A stretch of DNA of 64,000 nt from contig NZ_JAPTYD010000009.1 in assembly GCF_026913015.1 (NCBI RefSeq), forward strand, positions 62,001 to 126,000, given 5' to 3'. The stretch comes from Paracoccus benzoatiresistens (GTDB lineage Bacteria > Pseudomonadota > Alphaproteobacteria > Rhodobacterales > Rhodobacteraceae). The first letter of the stretch is position 1. Each line of letters opens with the position of its first letter. A program made the position numbers and the translations under genes. Positions 9,428 to 19,040 of the stretch are shown here, one piece after another. The notes under the pieces were generated by a model. It saw only the letters and a list, made by a program, of their open reading frames with translations, was not told the DNA's origin and did no database searches.

Positions 9428-9504
9428 GAGATTCGCCTGACCAAAAAGACAATAAGCGAATTATTGCCGATTAATACCTGTGACACAACGCCGGTGATGT
9501 GCAA

Positions 9505-10398
9505 TCAGTTGCCGTTTGCGTCTTTCGTATCCGCCTGAACGGGCAGCCAGTCCTTCATCCGGCCCCTGAACCAGATGCGTTGCGCCTTGGCATACTGCCG
9601 GCTGGCGATGATCGCGCGCTCGGTGGCGGTCGGCAGGTCGATCTCTCCCCGCAGATGGGAAACCAGTTCCGGCGCCCCGATGGCGCGCGCCCATTGCCGG
9701 GCGGGATCCCAGGACGGCAGCATCGCGCGAACCTCCTCCAGCGCGCCGTGGCGCATCATCGCGTGAAAGCGGGATGCGATTCGGTCAGCCAGCCAGTCGC
9801 GATCCGCCATGACCAGAATGCGCTGCGCATCTGCAGGCGATATCAGCGGGGGCGGGGTGTCGGCCTGCCAGTCGGAAAGCCCGCGCCCGGTGGCGGTCAG
9901 CACCTCCCACGCGCGCTGGACGCGGGCAGGGTTAAGCAGATCGATGCGGGCGCGGGTGGCGGGGTCAAGTTCGGCCACCATGAGCGCCAGCCCGCCCTCG
10001 GCGGCCAGCCGGGCATTCCCTTCGGATCTGATTGCGGGCGGGGTCGGCGGAACATAGGCCAGCCCCTGCGTCAAGGCGGTCAGGTAAAGCCCGGTCCCGC
10101 CCACGATGATCAGCCGCCGGTCCAGCAGCCCTGCCACATCGCGCAGCCAGTCGCCGACCGAATAGGCCACGCCAGGCGGGACATGGCCGTAGAGCGCATG
10201 GGGTGCCGCGGCCTCGTCCCCCGGCGAGGGGCGGGCGGTCAGCACCCGCCAGCAGGACCAGATCTGCAACGCATCGGCATTGACGATCAGCCCGCCCTGG
10301 GCGCGCGCGACAGCCAGCGCCAGCGCCGACTTGCCGCTGGCCGTCGGACCCGCGATCAGCAGATGGCGCGCAGGGTCTATCCGGTCCAGGTCGATCAC
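9505..10398 (-). CDS. miaA: tRNA dimethylallyltransferase
   Basis: MiaA transfers a dimethylallyl group to N6 of A37 in tRNAs reading UNN codons. The 297-residue protein has the P-loop GPTASGKS at residues 17-24, the family motif GGTGLYL near 105 and the C-terminal tRNA-binding region with [12 protein letters not shown]. The frame is open far upstream, antisense to pyrH, but homology begins only at [14 protein letters not shown], so the GTG at 10398 is taken as the start. An ATG farther upstream is out of frame. It is divergent from pyrH with a gap of about 93 bases holding both promoters. Confidence 0.92.
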   Translation of the reverse strand: MIDLDRIDPARHLLIAGPTASGKSALALAVARAQGGLIVNADALQIWSCWRVLTARPSPGDEAAAPHALYGHVPPGVAYSVGDWLRDVAGLLDRRLIIVGGTGLYLTALTQGLAYVPPTPPAIRSEGNARLAAEGGLALMVAELDPATRARIDLLNPARVQRAWEVLTATGRGLSDWQADTPPPLISPADAQRILVMADRDWLADRIASRFHAMMRHGALEEVRAMLPSWDPARQWARAIGAPELVSHLRGEIDLPTATERAIIASRQYAKAQRIWFRGRMKDWLPVQADTKDANGN

Positions 10399-10491
10399 GT
10401 CGGGGCGGCTTTCGGGCGGTTGAACACGGCTGCCTTTTGCGACATTTTGCGCCGCAATGAAAGCGACCGGCGCTGGCACAAGGGAACGAAC

Positions 10492-11226
10492 ATGACCAAT
10501 CTTCAGGGCGCGGCGCCCGCGCATTACGGCAGGGTGATGCTGAAAATCTCGGGCGAGGCGTTGATGGGCGACCAGGGCTATGGCCTGCATCCCCCCACCG
10601 TCGCCCGCATCGCGGACGAAGTCGAATCGGTCCAGAAGATGGGGGTCGAAGTCTGCATGGTCATCGGCGGCGGCAACATCTTCCGGGGTCTGCAAGGCAG
10701 CGCCCAGGGGATGGAGCGGACCACGGCCGACTACATGGGGATGCTGGCGACGGTCATGAACGCGCTGGCCATGCAATCCGCGCTGGAGGCCAAGGGCCTG
10801 CATTGCCGCGTGATCAGCGCCATCCGCATGGACGAGGTCTGCGAGCCCTATATCCGCCGCCGCGCCATCCGCCACCTGGAAAAGAAGCGGATCGTGATCT
10901 TCGCGGCGGGCACCGGCAACCCGTATTTCACCACCGACACCGCCGCGACGCTGCGCGCGAACGAGATGAATTGCGAGGCGATCTTCAAGGGCACCAAGGT
11001 CGACGGCGTCTATGACAAGGATCCGAAAAAGCACGGCGACGCCAAGCGCTATGGCGAGGTCAGCTATGACGAGGTGCTGCAGAAGCACCTGGGCGTGATG
11101 GACGCATCCGCCATCGCCCTGGCGCGGGACAACCGCCTGCCGATCATTGTCTTTTCCCTGGACGAGCCGGGCGGCTTCCGCACGATCCTGGAGGGCAACG
11201 GCACCTATACGCGGGTGCATAACTAG
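10492..11226 (+). CDS. pyrH: UMP kinase
   Basis: UMP kinase converts UMP to UDP and belongs to the amino-acid kinase fold. The 244-residue protein has KISGEALMG at about 16-24, [10 protein letters not shown] near 59-68, and the nucleotide-binding segments [13 protein letters not shown] and [13 protein letters not shown]. The ATG at 10492 follows AGGGAAC and matches the family N-terminus; the frame upstream is antisense to miaA. It heads the cluster pyrH-frr-uppS-cdsA-dxr-rseP-bamA. Confidence 0.96.
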   Translation: MTNLQGAAPAHYGRVMLKISGEALMGDQGYGLHPPTVARIADEVESVQKMGVEVCMVIGGGNIFRGLQGSAQGMERTTADYMGMLATVMNALAMQSALEAKGLHCRVISAIRMDEVCEPYIRRRAIRHLEKKRIVIFAAGTGNPYFTTDTAATLRANEMNCEAIFKGTKVDGVYDKDPKKHGDAKRYGEVSYDEVLQKHLGVMDASAIALARDNRLPIIVFSLDEPGGFRTILEGNGTYTRVHN

Positions 11227-11357
11227 GCCCCGTTTGCCGCCCCTGTGGCGGCCGCCGGCGGAATGGCAAGGGCTTGCCCACGAACGGGGCAAAGTCTTTG
11301 CCAAGCCCCTGTAATGCGGCTACAAGCGGAAAAAATTCAATACAAGGGCAGTCCCGG

Positions 11358-11921
11358 ATGGCAGAGGACATCGAAATCGACATCGACGACCTGGAGCGGC
11401 GCATGAAGGGCGCGATGGAAAGCCTGCGCCACGAATTCGCGTCGCTGCGCACGGGCCGCGCGTCGGCATCCATGGTGGAACCCGTGCAGGTCGAGGCTTA
11501 TGGCCAGATGACGCCGATCAACCAGCTGGGCACCGTCAACGTACCCGAACCGCGCATGGTCACGATCAACATCTGGGACAAGTCGATGGTCGGCAAGGTC
11601 GAGAAGGCCATCCGCGAATCCGGCCTGGGCATCAATCCGCAGACGAACGGCACGATCATCATGCTGCCGATCCCCGAACTGAACGAGGAGCGGCGCCGCG
11701 AGCTGACAAAGGTCGCCGCCCAGTATGCCGAAAGCGCCCGCGTCGCTATCCGCAACGTGCGCCGCGACGGCATGGACCAGATCAAGAAGGGCAAGGCCAA
11801 CGGCATGCCCGAGGATGACCAGAAGTTCTGGGAAACCGCCGTGCAAGAGCTGACCGACAAGATGATCGCGAATGTCGATCAGGCGTTGGAAGGCAAGCAA
11901 GCCGAAATCATGCAGGTCTGA
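11358..11921 (+). CDS. frr: Ribosome recycling factor
   Basis: RRF splits the post-termination ribosome together with EF-G. The 187 residues cover the whole family: domain I helices with [14 protein letters not shown] near 34-47, domain II with [18 protein letters not shown] near 52-69, and the return helices with [14 protein letters not shown] near 136-149. The start at 11358 gives [13 protein letters not shown] as expected; an upstream ATG would add 28 unrelated residues. The gap from pyrH is about 130 bases and includes GC-rich repeats that could form a stem-loop. Confidence 0.96.
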   Translation: MAEDIEIDIDDLERRMKGAMESLRHEFASLRTGRASASMVEPVQVEAYGQMTPINQLGTVNVPEPRMVTINIWDKSMVGKVEKAIRESGLGINPQTNGTIIMLPIPELNEERRRELTKVAAQYAESARVAIRNVRRDGMDQIKKGKANGMPEDDQKFWETAVQELTDKMIANVDQALEGKQAEIMQV

Positions 11922-11930
11922 GGAACAGGA

Positions 11931-12665
11931 ATGGCCGCTGAAACCGCACCGCTGCTGACACCGGGCGGGGTCGATCAGCGGCCTCGTCATGTCGCGATCA
12001 TCATGGACGGCAATGGCCGCTGGGCCGTCGAACGCGGCTGGCCGCGGCTTGTCGGCCACCGCCGGGGGGCAGAGCGCGTCAAGCAGATCGTGCGCGCCTG
12101 TCCCGACCTGGGCGTGAACTGGCTGACCGTTTACGCCTTCTCGACCGAGAACTGGAAGCGCTCGACCGAGGAAGTCCTTGGCCTGATGAAGATCTTCCGC
12201 CGCTATATCCAGTATGAGGCCGAGGGCATGGCCGCCGAGGGCGTCCGGCTGCGTTTCATCGGCGGGCGCGAACGGCTGGACGGCAAGCTGCAGGCGCTGA
12301 TGTCCTCGATCGAGGCGCGGACGGCGGGCAATACGCGACTGAACCTGACTGTCGCCATCAATTATGGCGGGCGGGACGAACTGGCCCGGGCAGCGGCCCG
12401 GATGGCGCAGAAAGTCGCGCGCGGCGAGATCACGGTGCCGGGCGAGGCCGATCTTGCGGCCTGCCTGGATACCGCCGGCCATCCCGATCCCGACCTGGTG
12501 ATCCGCACCTCGGGCGAGACGCGGGTTTCCAATTTCCTGCCCTGGCAGGCGGCCTATGCGGAATATGAATTCACGCCGACGCTCTGGCCGGATTTCACCC
12601 CTGACCATCTTGCGCGGATCCTTGACCGCTTCGGGATGCGTGATCGTCGTTTCGGGGGCGTATGA
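11931..12665 (+). CDS. uppS: Isoprenyl (undecaprenyl diphosphate) synthase
   Basis: A cis-prenyltransferase that builds undecaprenyl diphosphate, the lipid carrier for peptidoglycan and O-antigen. The 244-residue protein has the substrate motif MDGNGRWA with Asp26, then GHRRGAERV, TVYAFSTENWKR, and the C-terminal signature IRTSGETRVSNFLPWQAAYAE. Its stop overlaps the cdsA ATG by four bases. Confidence 0.96.
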   Translation: MAAETAPLLTPGGVDQRPRHVAIIMDGNGRWAVERGWPRLVGHRRGAERVKQIVRACPDLGVNWLTVYAFSTENWKRSTEEVLGLMKIFRRYIQYEAEGMAAEGVRLRFIGGRERLDGKLQALMSSIEARTAGNTRLNLTVAINYGGRDELARAAARMAQKVARGEITVPGEADLAACLDTAGHPDPDLVIRTSGETRVSNFLPWQAAYAEYEFTPTLWPDFTPDHLARILDRFGMRDRRFGGV

Positions 12666-13507
12666 CCGCCGGGCGCGTCAAGGCGGTAAAGCCTCCTCCG
12701 GGCAAATGGGCCGACCTGTCGCGCCGCGTCGCCTCGACGCTGGTGCTGTTTGGCATCGGCATCATGCTGGCGGTGGCGACGGGCGTCTGGCTGCGGCTGG
12801 CGATGGCAGCGATCTCGGCCATCACCTTCTGGGAACTGGCGGCGATGACCGGCTGGAAGAACCCGCGGCTGCATCCCGGCATCTTCGGCGCCTGGCGACC
12901 CTTTGCGCTGGCGGTCATCGCTTTCATGTCCCAGGTCGTGGCGACGATGTTCGGCCACCCGATTGCCGTCCTGGCGCTGCTGTTTCCGCTGATCGCAGGC
13001 ATCCCGGGCGCCGCGACGCGCGACCGCTGGACCTATGCCATCTTCGGCCTTGCAATCATGCTGGTGGCCTATGGCCTGGTCGGTTTCCGAGAGTCTTACG
13101 GCCTGAACTTCGTGCTGTGGCTGATGGGCATCGTGATCGTGTCCGACACGGCCGGCTATTTCTTCGGACGCATGATCGGGGGGCCGAAGTTCTGGCCCTC
13201 GCTCAGTCCCAAGAAGACCTGGTCCGGCACCATCGCCGGATGGATCGGCGCCCTTCTTCTGGGCATCGTGCTGTGGCGGGTCGGACGCGGCGATGTCATG
13301 CTGATCTGGTGTTCGCCGATTGTCTGTTTTGCGGGGCAGATGGGTGACATCGCCGAAAGCTGGCTGAAGCGACGCGCGGGGGTCAAGGACAGCTCGAACC
13401 TGATCCCCGGCCACGGCGGCTTCATGGACCGCTTTGACGCAGTGACAGGGGCTGTTCTGGCCACCATGTTGATCGGGTTGTTGACGTCTCTGCCCGCGGT
13501 GAACTGA
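12662..13507 (+). CDS. cdsA: Phosphatidate cytidylyltransferase
   Basis: CdsA makes CDP-diacylglycerol from phosphatidate and CTP at the inner membrane, the branch point of phospholipid synthesis. The 281-residue protein is strongly hydrophobic with about seven membrane segments. The family signature lies near the C-terminus: SDTAGYFFGRMIGG, SPKKTWSGTIAG, then KDSSNLIPGHGGFMDRFD. It overlaps uppS by ATGA and lies three bases before dxr. Confidence 0.95.
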   Translation: MTAGRVKAVKPPPGKWADLSRRVASTLVLFGIGIMLAVATGVWLRLAMAAISAITFWELAAMTGWKNPRLHPGIFGAWRPFALAVIAFMSQVVATMFGHPIAVLALLFPLIAGIPGAATRDRWTYAIFGLAIMLVAYGLVGFRESYGLNFVLWLMGIVIVSDTAGYFFGRMIGGPKFWPSLSPKKTWSGTIAGWIGALLLGIVLWRVGRGDVMLIWCSPIVCFAGQMGDIAESWLKRRAGVKDSSNLIPGHGGFMDRFDAVTGAVLATMLIGLLTSLPAVN

Positions 13508-13510
13508 CGA

Positions 13511-14668
13511 ATGCGAAGAATTTCGATCTTTGGGGCCACCGGCTCGGTGGGCGCAAATGGCGTTGACCTGATCCGCCGCGCAGGCGGGCCGGCGGCCTAC
13601 CACACGGTGGCGCTGACGGGCGGGCGCAATATCGCGCGTTTGGCCCGGATGGCGCGCGACCTGCGGGCCGAGATTGCAGTGACCGCGCATCCGGAACTGC
13701 TGGACGAGCTTCGCGATGCCCTTTCCGGCAGCGGCGTCGAGGCCGCAGCGGGTCCTCAGGCCCTGATCGATGCGGCGCAACGGCCTGCGGATTGGGTCCT
13801 GTCTGCCATCGTGGGCGCGGCGGGGCTGGTGCCGGGCCTGACCGCTTTGGCGCAAGGGAGCATCCTGGCGCTGGCCAACAAGGAATCCCTGGTCTGCGCT
13901 GGCCCGCTGCTGCGTCATGCGGCCCAGGCAAGCGGCGCGACCATCCTGCCTGTAGATTCCGAGCATTCGGCTATTTTTCAGGCGCTTGGGCAGGATAATC
14001 TCGAATCCGTCAAGGATGTGACCATTACCGCATCGGGCGGTGCCTTCCGCGATTGGCCGCTGGAGCGGCTGGCGGCGGCGACGGTCGCCGAGGCGTCCAC
14101 CCATCCCAACTGGGCCATGGGCCAGCGGATCACCATCGACTCGGCGTCGATGTTCAACAAGGCGATGGAAGTGATCGAGGCGAAGGAATTTTTCGGCCTT
14201 CGCCCCGACCAGATCAGGGTGCTGGTCCACCCGGAATCGATCATTCACGCGATGGTCAGCCATGTCGATGGCGGCACCATCGCGCATCTCGGCGCGCCCG
14301 ACATGCGCCATGCCATCGGCTATGCCTTGAACTGGCCGGCCCGCGCGCCGCTGCCGGTGGCGCCGCTGGATCTGGCGGCGCTTGGCAGTCTGACCTTTCG
14401 CGCCCCGGACGAGCATCGGTGGCCCGCCCTGCGCCTTGCGCGCGAGGTGATGGCGGCGGGCGGCATGGCCGGGGCGGTGTTCAACGCCGCCAAGGAACAG
14501 GCGCTGGACGACTTCATCGCCGGGCGGATCGGCTTCACGCGAATGGCGCCTCGCGTGGAAATGACCTTGCAGGCTCTGTCCGCGCGCGCGGGCTTCGGCG
14601 ATGATCCGGTTGACTTGGACACGGTCCTGCACTGGGACCGCGAAGCACGCAAGGAAACCGCAGCATGA
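13511..14668 (+). CDS. dxr: 1-deoxy-D-xylulose 5-phosphate reductoisomerase
   Basis: Dxr converts DXP to MEP with NADPH, the committed step of the MEP isoprenoid pathway that feeds the uppS product. The 385-residue protein has the NADPH motif GATGSVG at 8-14, KESLVCAG near 122, the metal/substrate segment DSEHSAIFQAL near 148, ASGGAFRDW near 176 and the flexible-loop signature HPNWAMGQRITIDSASMFNK near 198. Its stop overlaps the rseP start. Confidence 0.96.
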   Translation: MRRISIFGATGSVGANGVDLIRRAGGPAAYHTVALTGGRNIARLARMARDLRAEIAVTAHPELLDELRDALSGSGVEAAAGPQALIDAAQRPADWVLSAIVGAAGLVPGLTALAQGSILALANKESLVCAGPLLRHAAQASGATILPVDSEHSAIFQALGQDNLESVKDVTITASGGAFRDWPLERLAAATVAEASTHPNWAMGQRITIDSASMFNKAMEVIEAKEFFGLRPDQIRVLVHPESIIHAMVSHVDGGTIAHLGAPDMRHAIGYALNWPARAPLPVAPLDLAALGSLTFRAPDEHRWPALRLAREVMAAGGMAGAVFNAAKEQALDDFIAGRIGFTRMAPRVEMTLQALSARAGFGDDPVDLDTVLHWDREARKETAA

Positions 14669-15996
14669 CCGACATGATCCCTCAATTCGGCAGCATGCTG
14701 TGGACGCTTGCGGCGTTTTTCCTCGCCCTGGCGGTGATCGTGGCGGTGCACGAATTCGGCCATTACTACATCGGCAGGCTGTCGGGCATCCGGGCCGAGG
14801 TCTTCTCGGTGGGCTTCGGCCCGCGCCTTGTGTCCCGCCGCGACCGGCGTGGCACCTTGTGGCAGATCGCGGCCATTCCCCTGGGTGGCTATGTCCGCTT
14901 CCTGGGCGATGCCAATGCGGCCAGCGCAGGGACGGGCCACCCGGTCGATCCGGCCCTGCGGCGGCAGACGCTGACGGGTGCGCCGCTGTGGGCGCGCTTT
15001 GCCACGCTGCTGGCCGGGCCGGTCTTCAACTTCGTCCTGTCGATTCTCATTTTCGGGGGCTTCGCGCTGTTCCAGGGCCTGCCGACCGAGGAACCGCAGG
15101 TCGGCGCCATTGCCGAAGCGCCGCCGGGCACCATAAACGAACTGCAGCCGGGCGACCGGATCCTTGCCGTCGGCGGACAGCGGGTCGAGACCTGGAGCGA
15201 CATTGGCCGGAGCGCGGAAACCCTGCCGGTCGCGGATCATCAGGATTGGCGCGTCCTGCGCGGGGGCGAGGAAATGACCGTGCGCGGCCCCGACCCGATG
15301 CCGGCGCGGATCAGCGGCGTGGCGCCCCGCAGCGCGGCAGCCGATGCGGGGTTGCGCGCGGGCGATGTGGTCGTGGCCATCGAAGGCCGGCCCGTCAGCC
15401 GCTTTACCCAGATGCGCGAGGCGGTCGAGGCTGCCGAGGGCCAGCCGCTGGTCCTGCAGGTCTGGCGTCACGGGCAGGGCATTTCGGAGTACACGCTGGC
15501 TCCCAAGATGCAGGACCTGCCCGCCGAGGGCGGGGGCTATGAACGCCGCTGGCTGATCGGCGTCACGGGCGGCGAGAGCTTCTTCGCGCCCGCGACCCGG
15601 CAAGCCGGACCGCTGGAGTCGCTGTGGCTGGGCATCGTGCAGACCTGGGGGATCGTCACGTCCTCATTGTCGGGGATGTGGGCGATGATCTCGGGCCAGA
15701 TCGGCACCTGCAACCTGGGCGGCGCGATCAGCATCGCCGAAAGCACCGGCCAGGCGGCCAGCGCGGGGGGCGGCAACTTCCTGTGGTGGATCGCGGTCCT
15801 GTCTGCCGCCATCGGCTTCCTGAACCTGCTGCCGATCCCGGTTCTGGATGGCGGGCACCTGATGTTCTACGCCTGGGAGGCCGTCACGGGCCGCCCGCCT
15901 TCGGACAAGGCGCTGAATCTGCTGACGGCGGTCGGCATGGCGGCGGTCCTGTCCCTGATGATTTTCGGGCTCACCAACGATCTTTTCTGCCCCTGA
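14665..15996 (+). CDS. rseP: Site-2 intramembrane zinc protease
   Basis: An RseP/MmpA-type protease that cleaves membrane substrates such as anti-sigma factors or signalling proteins. In 443 residues the zinc motif HEFGH is at 29-33 in the first membrane helix. Two PDZ domains lie at about 125-290, the second with DAGLRAGDVVVAIEG. The third zinc ligand motif NLLPIPVLDGGH lies near 390 in a C-terminal membrane helix. It sits in its conserved place before bamA. Confidence 0.94.
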   Translation: MTDMIPQFGSMLWTLAAFFLALAVIVAVHEFGHYYIGRLSGIRAEVFSVGFGPRLVSRRDRRGTLWQIAAIPLGGYVRFLGDANAASAGTGHPVDPALRRQTLTGAPLWARFATLLAGPVFNFVLSILIFGGFALFQGLPTEEPQVGAIAEAPPGTINELQPGDRILAVGGQRVETWSDIGRSAETLPVADHQDWRVLRGGEEMTVRGPDPMPARISGVAPRSAAADAGLRAGDVVVAIEGRPVSRFTQMREAVEAAEGQPLVLQVWRHGQGISEYTLAPKMQDLPAEGGGYERRWLIGVTGGESFFAPATRQAGPLESLWLGIVQTWGIVTSSLSGMWAMISGQIGTCNLGGAISIAESTGQAASAGGGNFLWWIAVLSAAIGFLNLLPIPVLDGGHLMFYAWEAVTGRPPSDKALNLLTAVGMAAVLSLMIFGLTNDLFCP

Positions 15997-16011
15997 CGCG
16001 TGATGCGCTTT

Positions 16012-16040
16012 TGACAGGGCTGGCGGTTTGATGCACAAGC
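16012..16040 (+). promoter_or_regulatory. Possible promoter upstream of bamA
   Basis: A consensus -35 hexamer TTGACA at 16012-16017 is followed 17 bases later by CACAAG, a poor -10. The 105-base rseP-bamA gap is the longest since frr, so an internal promoter for bamA-ompH is plausible. The call rests on the -35 match alone. Confidence 0.3.
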
Positions 16041-16101
16041 TTGTTGCAAAAGAAGGCGTTGAGAACAGCGCCGTTGCACGCTGACGACAAGAGGGGCAGC
16101 A

Positions 16102-18402
16102 ATGACACGGAAACTGGGCAAGGGCGCGGTCGCGCTTCTTACGGCCTTGGCGATCGCGGCGCCGGCGGCGCTGATCCCCGGCGCGGCGGCGGCTTATGTC
16201 TTCAACGATGTGCGCATCGAGGGCGCGCAGCGGGTCGAGCCCGCCACGGTGCTGTCCTATGCCAACATCGCGCGCGGGCAGGATGTTTCGGCCGGGGAAC
16301 TGAACGATGCGCTGCAGCGCCTGCAGAACTCGGGCCTGTTCGAGACGGTCGAGATCGTCCCGCAGGGCGGCGTCCTGGTGATCCGGGTCAGCGAATACCC
16401 GACGATCAACCAAATCAGCTTCGAGGGCAACCGCCGCATCAATGACGAACAGCTGGCCGAAGTCGTGCAAAGCGAGTCGCGCCGAGTCTATCAGCCCAGT
16501 CAGGCCCTGGAGGATGCCCAGAACATCGCCCAAGCCTATGCCGCACAGGGCCGCCTGGCCGCCCGCGTCGATCCGCGTATCATCCGCCGCAGCGACAACC
16601 GCGTCGATCTGGTCTTCGAGGTCCGCGAAGGCAACGTGACGGAAATCGAGCGTATCGGCTTTACCGGCAACCGCGCCTTCAGCGACCGCCGCCTGCGCAA
16701 CGTGCTGGACACGAAGCAGGCGGGCATCCTGCGCACCTTCATCCGCCGCGACACCTTTGCGCCGGAAAGGCTGCAACTGGATGAACAGCTGCTGACAGAT
16801 TTCTACCGGTCGCGCGGCTATGCGGACTTCCGGGTGCAGGCCGTGGCGCCGGAACTGGCCCGCGAACGCGACGCCTTCTACATCACGTTCAACATCCAGG
16901 AAGGCCCGCGTTATCGCTTTTCGCAGGTCAACACGGTGTCCGAGATCCCGGGCGTCGATGCCGCGGCCTTCGCGGCGCAGAACCGGGTCGGGCGCGGGGA
17001 TATCTATAACCCTGCCGCGATCGACAACACCATCCGCCGAATGGAGACGGTGGCCCTGCAGCAGGGGCTGAACTTCGTCAACATCGAGCCGCGCGTGACG
17101 CGCAACCCGCAGAACCAGACGCTGGATCTGACCTTTGCCATCACCCGCGGCCCCCGCGTCTTCGTCGAACGCATCGACATCGAGGGCAACACGACCACGC
17201 TGGACCAGGTGATCCGCCGCCAGTTCAACACGGTCGAGGGCGACCCCTTCAGCCCGCGCGAAATCCGCAACGCCGCCGAACGCATCCGCGCGCTTGGCTA
17301 TTTCAGCGACGCGCAGGTCGAGAGCCGCCCGGGCAGCAGCGACGAACAGGTGATCGTTGACGTGAACGTCGAGGAGCAACCGACCGGCTCGTTGTCCTTC
17401 GGGGCGTCCTATGGCGTTTCGACAGGCGTGGGGCTGAATGCCTCGTTGCAGGAAAACAACTTCCTGGGTCGTGGACAGACGCTCGGGCTGTCGGTCTCGA
17501 CCGCGGAGGACGACCAGGCGTCCTCGCTGACCTTCATCGAACCCTATTTCCTTGGCCGCGACCTGAAGTTCGGCTTCAACCTCTATTACAACGAAACCGA
17601 GGGGTTCAACTCGGACTACAACACCCGCTCGGTCGGGGTTCGCCCTTCGATCGAGTTCCCGATTTCGCAGAACGGGCGGCTGGAACTGCGCTATCGCCTG
17701 TCCAAGGAAACACTTGGCGGGGTCGAGGAGGACAGCTCGGCAATCCTGCAGCGCGAGGAAGGACAGCGCACGACTTCGGCGCTTGGCTACAGCTACCTGT
17801 GGGACACCCGGGTCACCGGGCTTGACCCGCTGACCAGCTACAAGCTGCGCTTCTCGCAGGATTTCGCGGGGCTTGGCGGCGATACGAAAAGCGTGACGAC
17901 CAGCGCGCTGGCCGGGGTGGAAAGCAATGCCTGGCGCGAGGAAGTCACCCTTCGCGCGGAGTTCGAGGGCGGTGCGATCTATTCCTACGACGATTACACC
18001 ACCTGGATCCTGGACCGTTATCGCGGCGGCACGCGCATCCGTGGCTTCGAGCCGAACGGCATCGGCCCGCGCGACCTGGCGGCCGAGAACGAGGACGGTC
18101 TGGGCGGCAACTATTTCTGGGTTGTCCGCACCGAAGCGCAGTTCCCCATCGGCCTGCCGGAAGAGTACGGGATCTCGGGTGGCTTGTTTGCGGATGTCGG
18201 CTCGATCTGGGGTCTGGACGACACAGTCGGGACCGGTGGCAACATCGTCGATGACTCGATGAATATCCGCGCCACGGTCGGGGCCTCGGTGTTCTGGACG
18301 ACGCCGATCGGCCCGCTGCGGTTCAACTTCTCGCATGCAGTCAAGAAGGAAGACTATGACGAGGAGCAGAACTTCGACCTGACGATCTCGACGCGGTTCT
18401 GA
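16102..18402 (+). CDS. bamA: Outer membrane protein assembly factor BamA
   Basis: BamA inserts beta-barrel proteins into the outer membrane. The 766-residue protein starts with a signal peptide (cleavage likely after AAA at about residue 32). Five POTRA repeats occupy about 33-420, the first beginning YVFNDVRIEGAQRVEP. A 16-strand barrel fills the rest, with the lock motif IRGF (TRIRGFEPNGIGP) near 645-655. The protein ends in Phe (STRF), as outer membrane barrels do. Its stop shares a base with the next start (TGATG). Confidence 0.97.
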   Translation: MTRKLGKGAVALLTALAIAAPAALIPGAAAAYVFNDVRIEGAQRVEPATVLSYANIARGQDVSAGELNDALQRLQNSGLFETVEIVPQGGVLVIRVSEYPTINQISFEGNRRINDEQLAEVVQSESRRVYQPSQALEDAQNIAQAYAAQGRLAARVDPRIIRRSDNRVDLVFEVREGNVTEIERIGFTGNRAFSDRRLRNVLDTKQAGILRTFIRRDTFAPERLQLDEQLLTDFYRSRGYADFRVQAVAPELARERDAFYITFNIQEGPRYRFSQVNTVSEIPGVDAAAFAAQNRVGRGDIYNPAAIDNTIRRMETVALQQGLNFVNIEPRVTRNPQNQTLDLTFAITRGPRVFVERIDIEGNTTTLDQVIRRQFNTVEGDPFSPREIRNAAERIRALGYFSDAQVESRPGSSDEQVIVDVNVEEQPTGSLSFGASYGVSTGVGLNASLQENNFLGRGQTLGLSVSTAEDDQASSLTFIEPYFLGRDLKFGFNLYYNETEGFNSDYNTRSVGVRPSIEFPISQNGRLELRYRLSKETLGGVEEDSSAILQREEGQRTTSALGYSYLWDTRVTGLDPLTSYKLRFSQDFAGLGGDTKSVTTSALAGVESNAWREEVTLRAEFEGGAIYSYDDYTTWILDRYRGGTRIRGFEPNGIGPRDLAAENEDGLGGNYFWVVRTEAQFPIGLPEEYGISGGLFADVGSIWGLDDTVGTGGNIVDDSMNIRATVGASVFWTTPIGPLRFNFSHAVKKEDYDEEQNFDLTISTRF

Positions 18403-19040
18403 TGCGCGCCGCGGGGCCATTCGCTGCCGCCCTGCTGCTGGCCATGGCCGGCGGCACGGTGGGGCAGGAGGTGCCGGCCGAGGTGCCGCAGGCCCCCGCG
18501 CCGCCTGCATTGCCGTCCAGCACGATCGAAACGCCGAAGGACGCCAAGCCCCTGGCGGCGGCGCCGATCCTGACGGTGGACCAGGAACGGCTGTTCGCCG
18601 ACTCCGAGTGGGGAAAGCGCACGCAGCGGATCCTGGAGGAAACGGGCGGCAAGATCGCAGCCGAGAACGAGCGCCTGGCAGCCCAGCTTTCAGCCGAGGA
18701 GAGAGCCCTGACCCAGCAGCGCGGCACGCTGGATCCGGCCGAGTTCCGCAAGCAGGCCGAGGCGTTCGACATCCGCGCGACCGAGGTCCGGCGCGAGCGT
18801 GCCAAGGTGGTCGAAGATCTGAATGCCTGGGCCGAGGCCGACCGCACCGCCTTCTATCGCGCGGCGCTGCCGCTGATGGGCGAGATGATGCAGGAACGGG
18901 GCGCGGTGGCGGTTCTCGACCGGCGCACGGTCTTCGTGTCGCTGGATGCCATCGACCTGACGCAGGATCTGGTTACACGCCTGAACAAGGAACTGGGAGA
19001 CGGCGCGGGAACCGTTCCGTTGAACGGCCAGCCGGACTAG
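18402..19040 (+). CDS. OmpH/Skp family periplasmic chaperone
   Basis: A 212-residue secreted protein with a signal peptide (about 1-22), a Pro/Ala-rich linker, then the OmpH domain starting at ILTVDQERLFADSEWG. A long charged coiled coil with ENERLAAQLSAEERAL and FRKQAEAFDIRATEVRRERAK lies at about 80-140, as in the tentacles of Skp, which holds unfolded outer membrane proteins. Its place behind bamA fits a delivery role. The ATG overlaps the bamA stop, so the two are translationally coupled. Confidence 0.9.
   Translation: MRAAGPFAAALLLAMAGGTVGQEVPAEVPQAPAPPALPSSTIETPKDAKPLAAAPILTVDQERLFADSEWGKRTQRILEETGGKIAAENERLAAQLSAEERALTQQRGTLDPAEFRKQAEAFDIRATEVRRERAKVVEDLNAWAEADRTAFYRAALPLMGEMMQERGAVAVLDRRTVFVSLDAIDLTQDLVTRLNKELGDGAGTVPLNGQPD

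Noticed and set aside
9505-11304. A 599-codon frame taken as one protein
   Set aside because: Only the last 297 codons are MiaA; the first half is antisense to pyrH.
15664-18510. Open frame of 948 codons antisense to bamA
   Set aside because: It mirrors the codon pattern of bamA, has no recognisable domain and arises from high G+C content.
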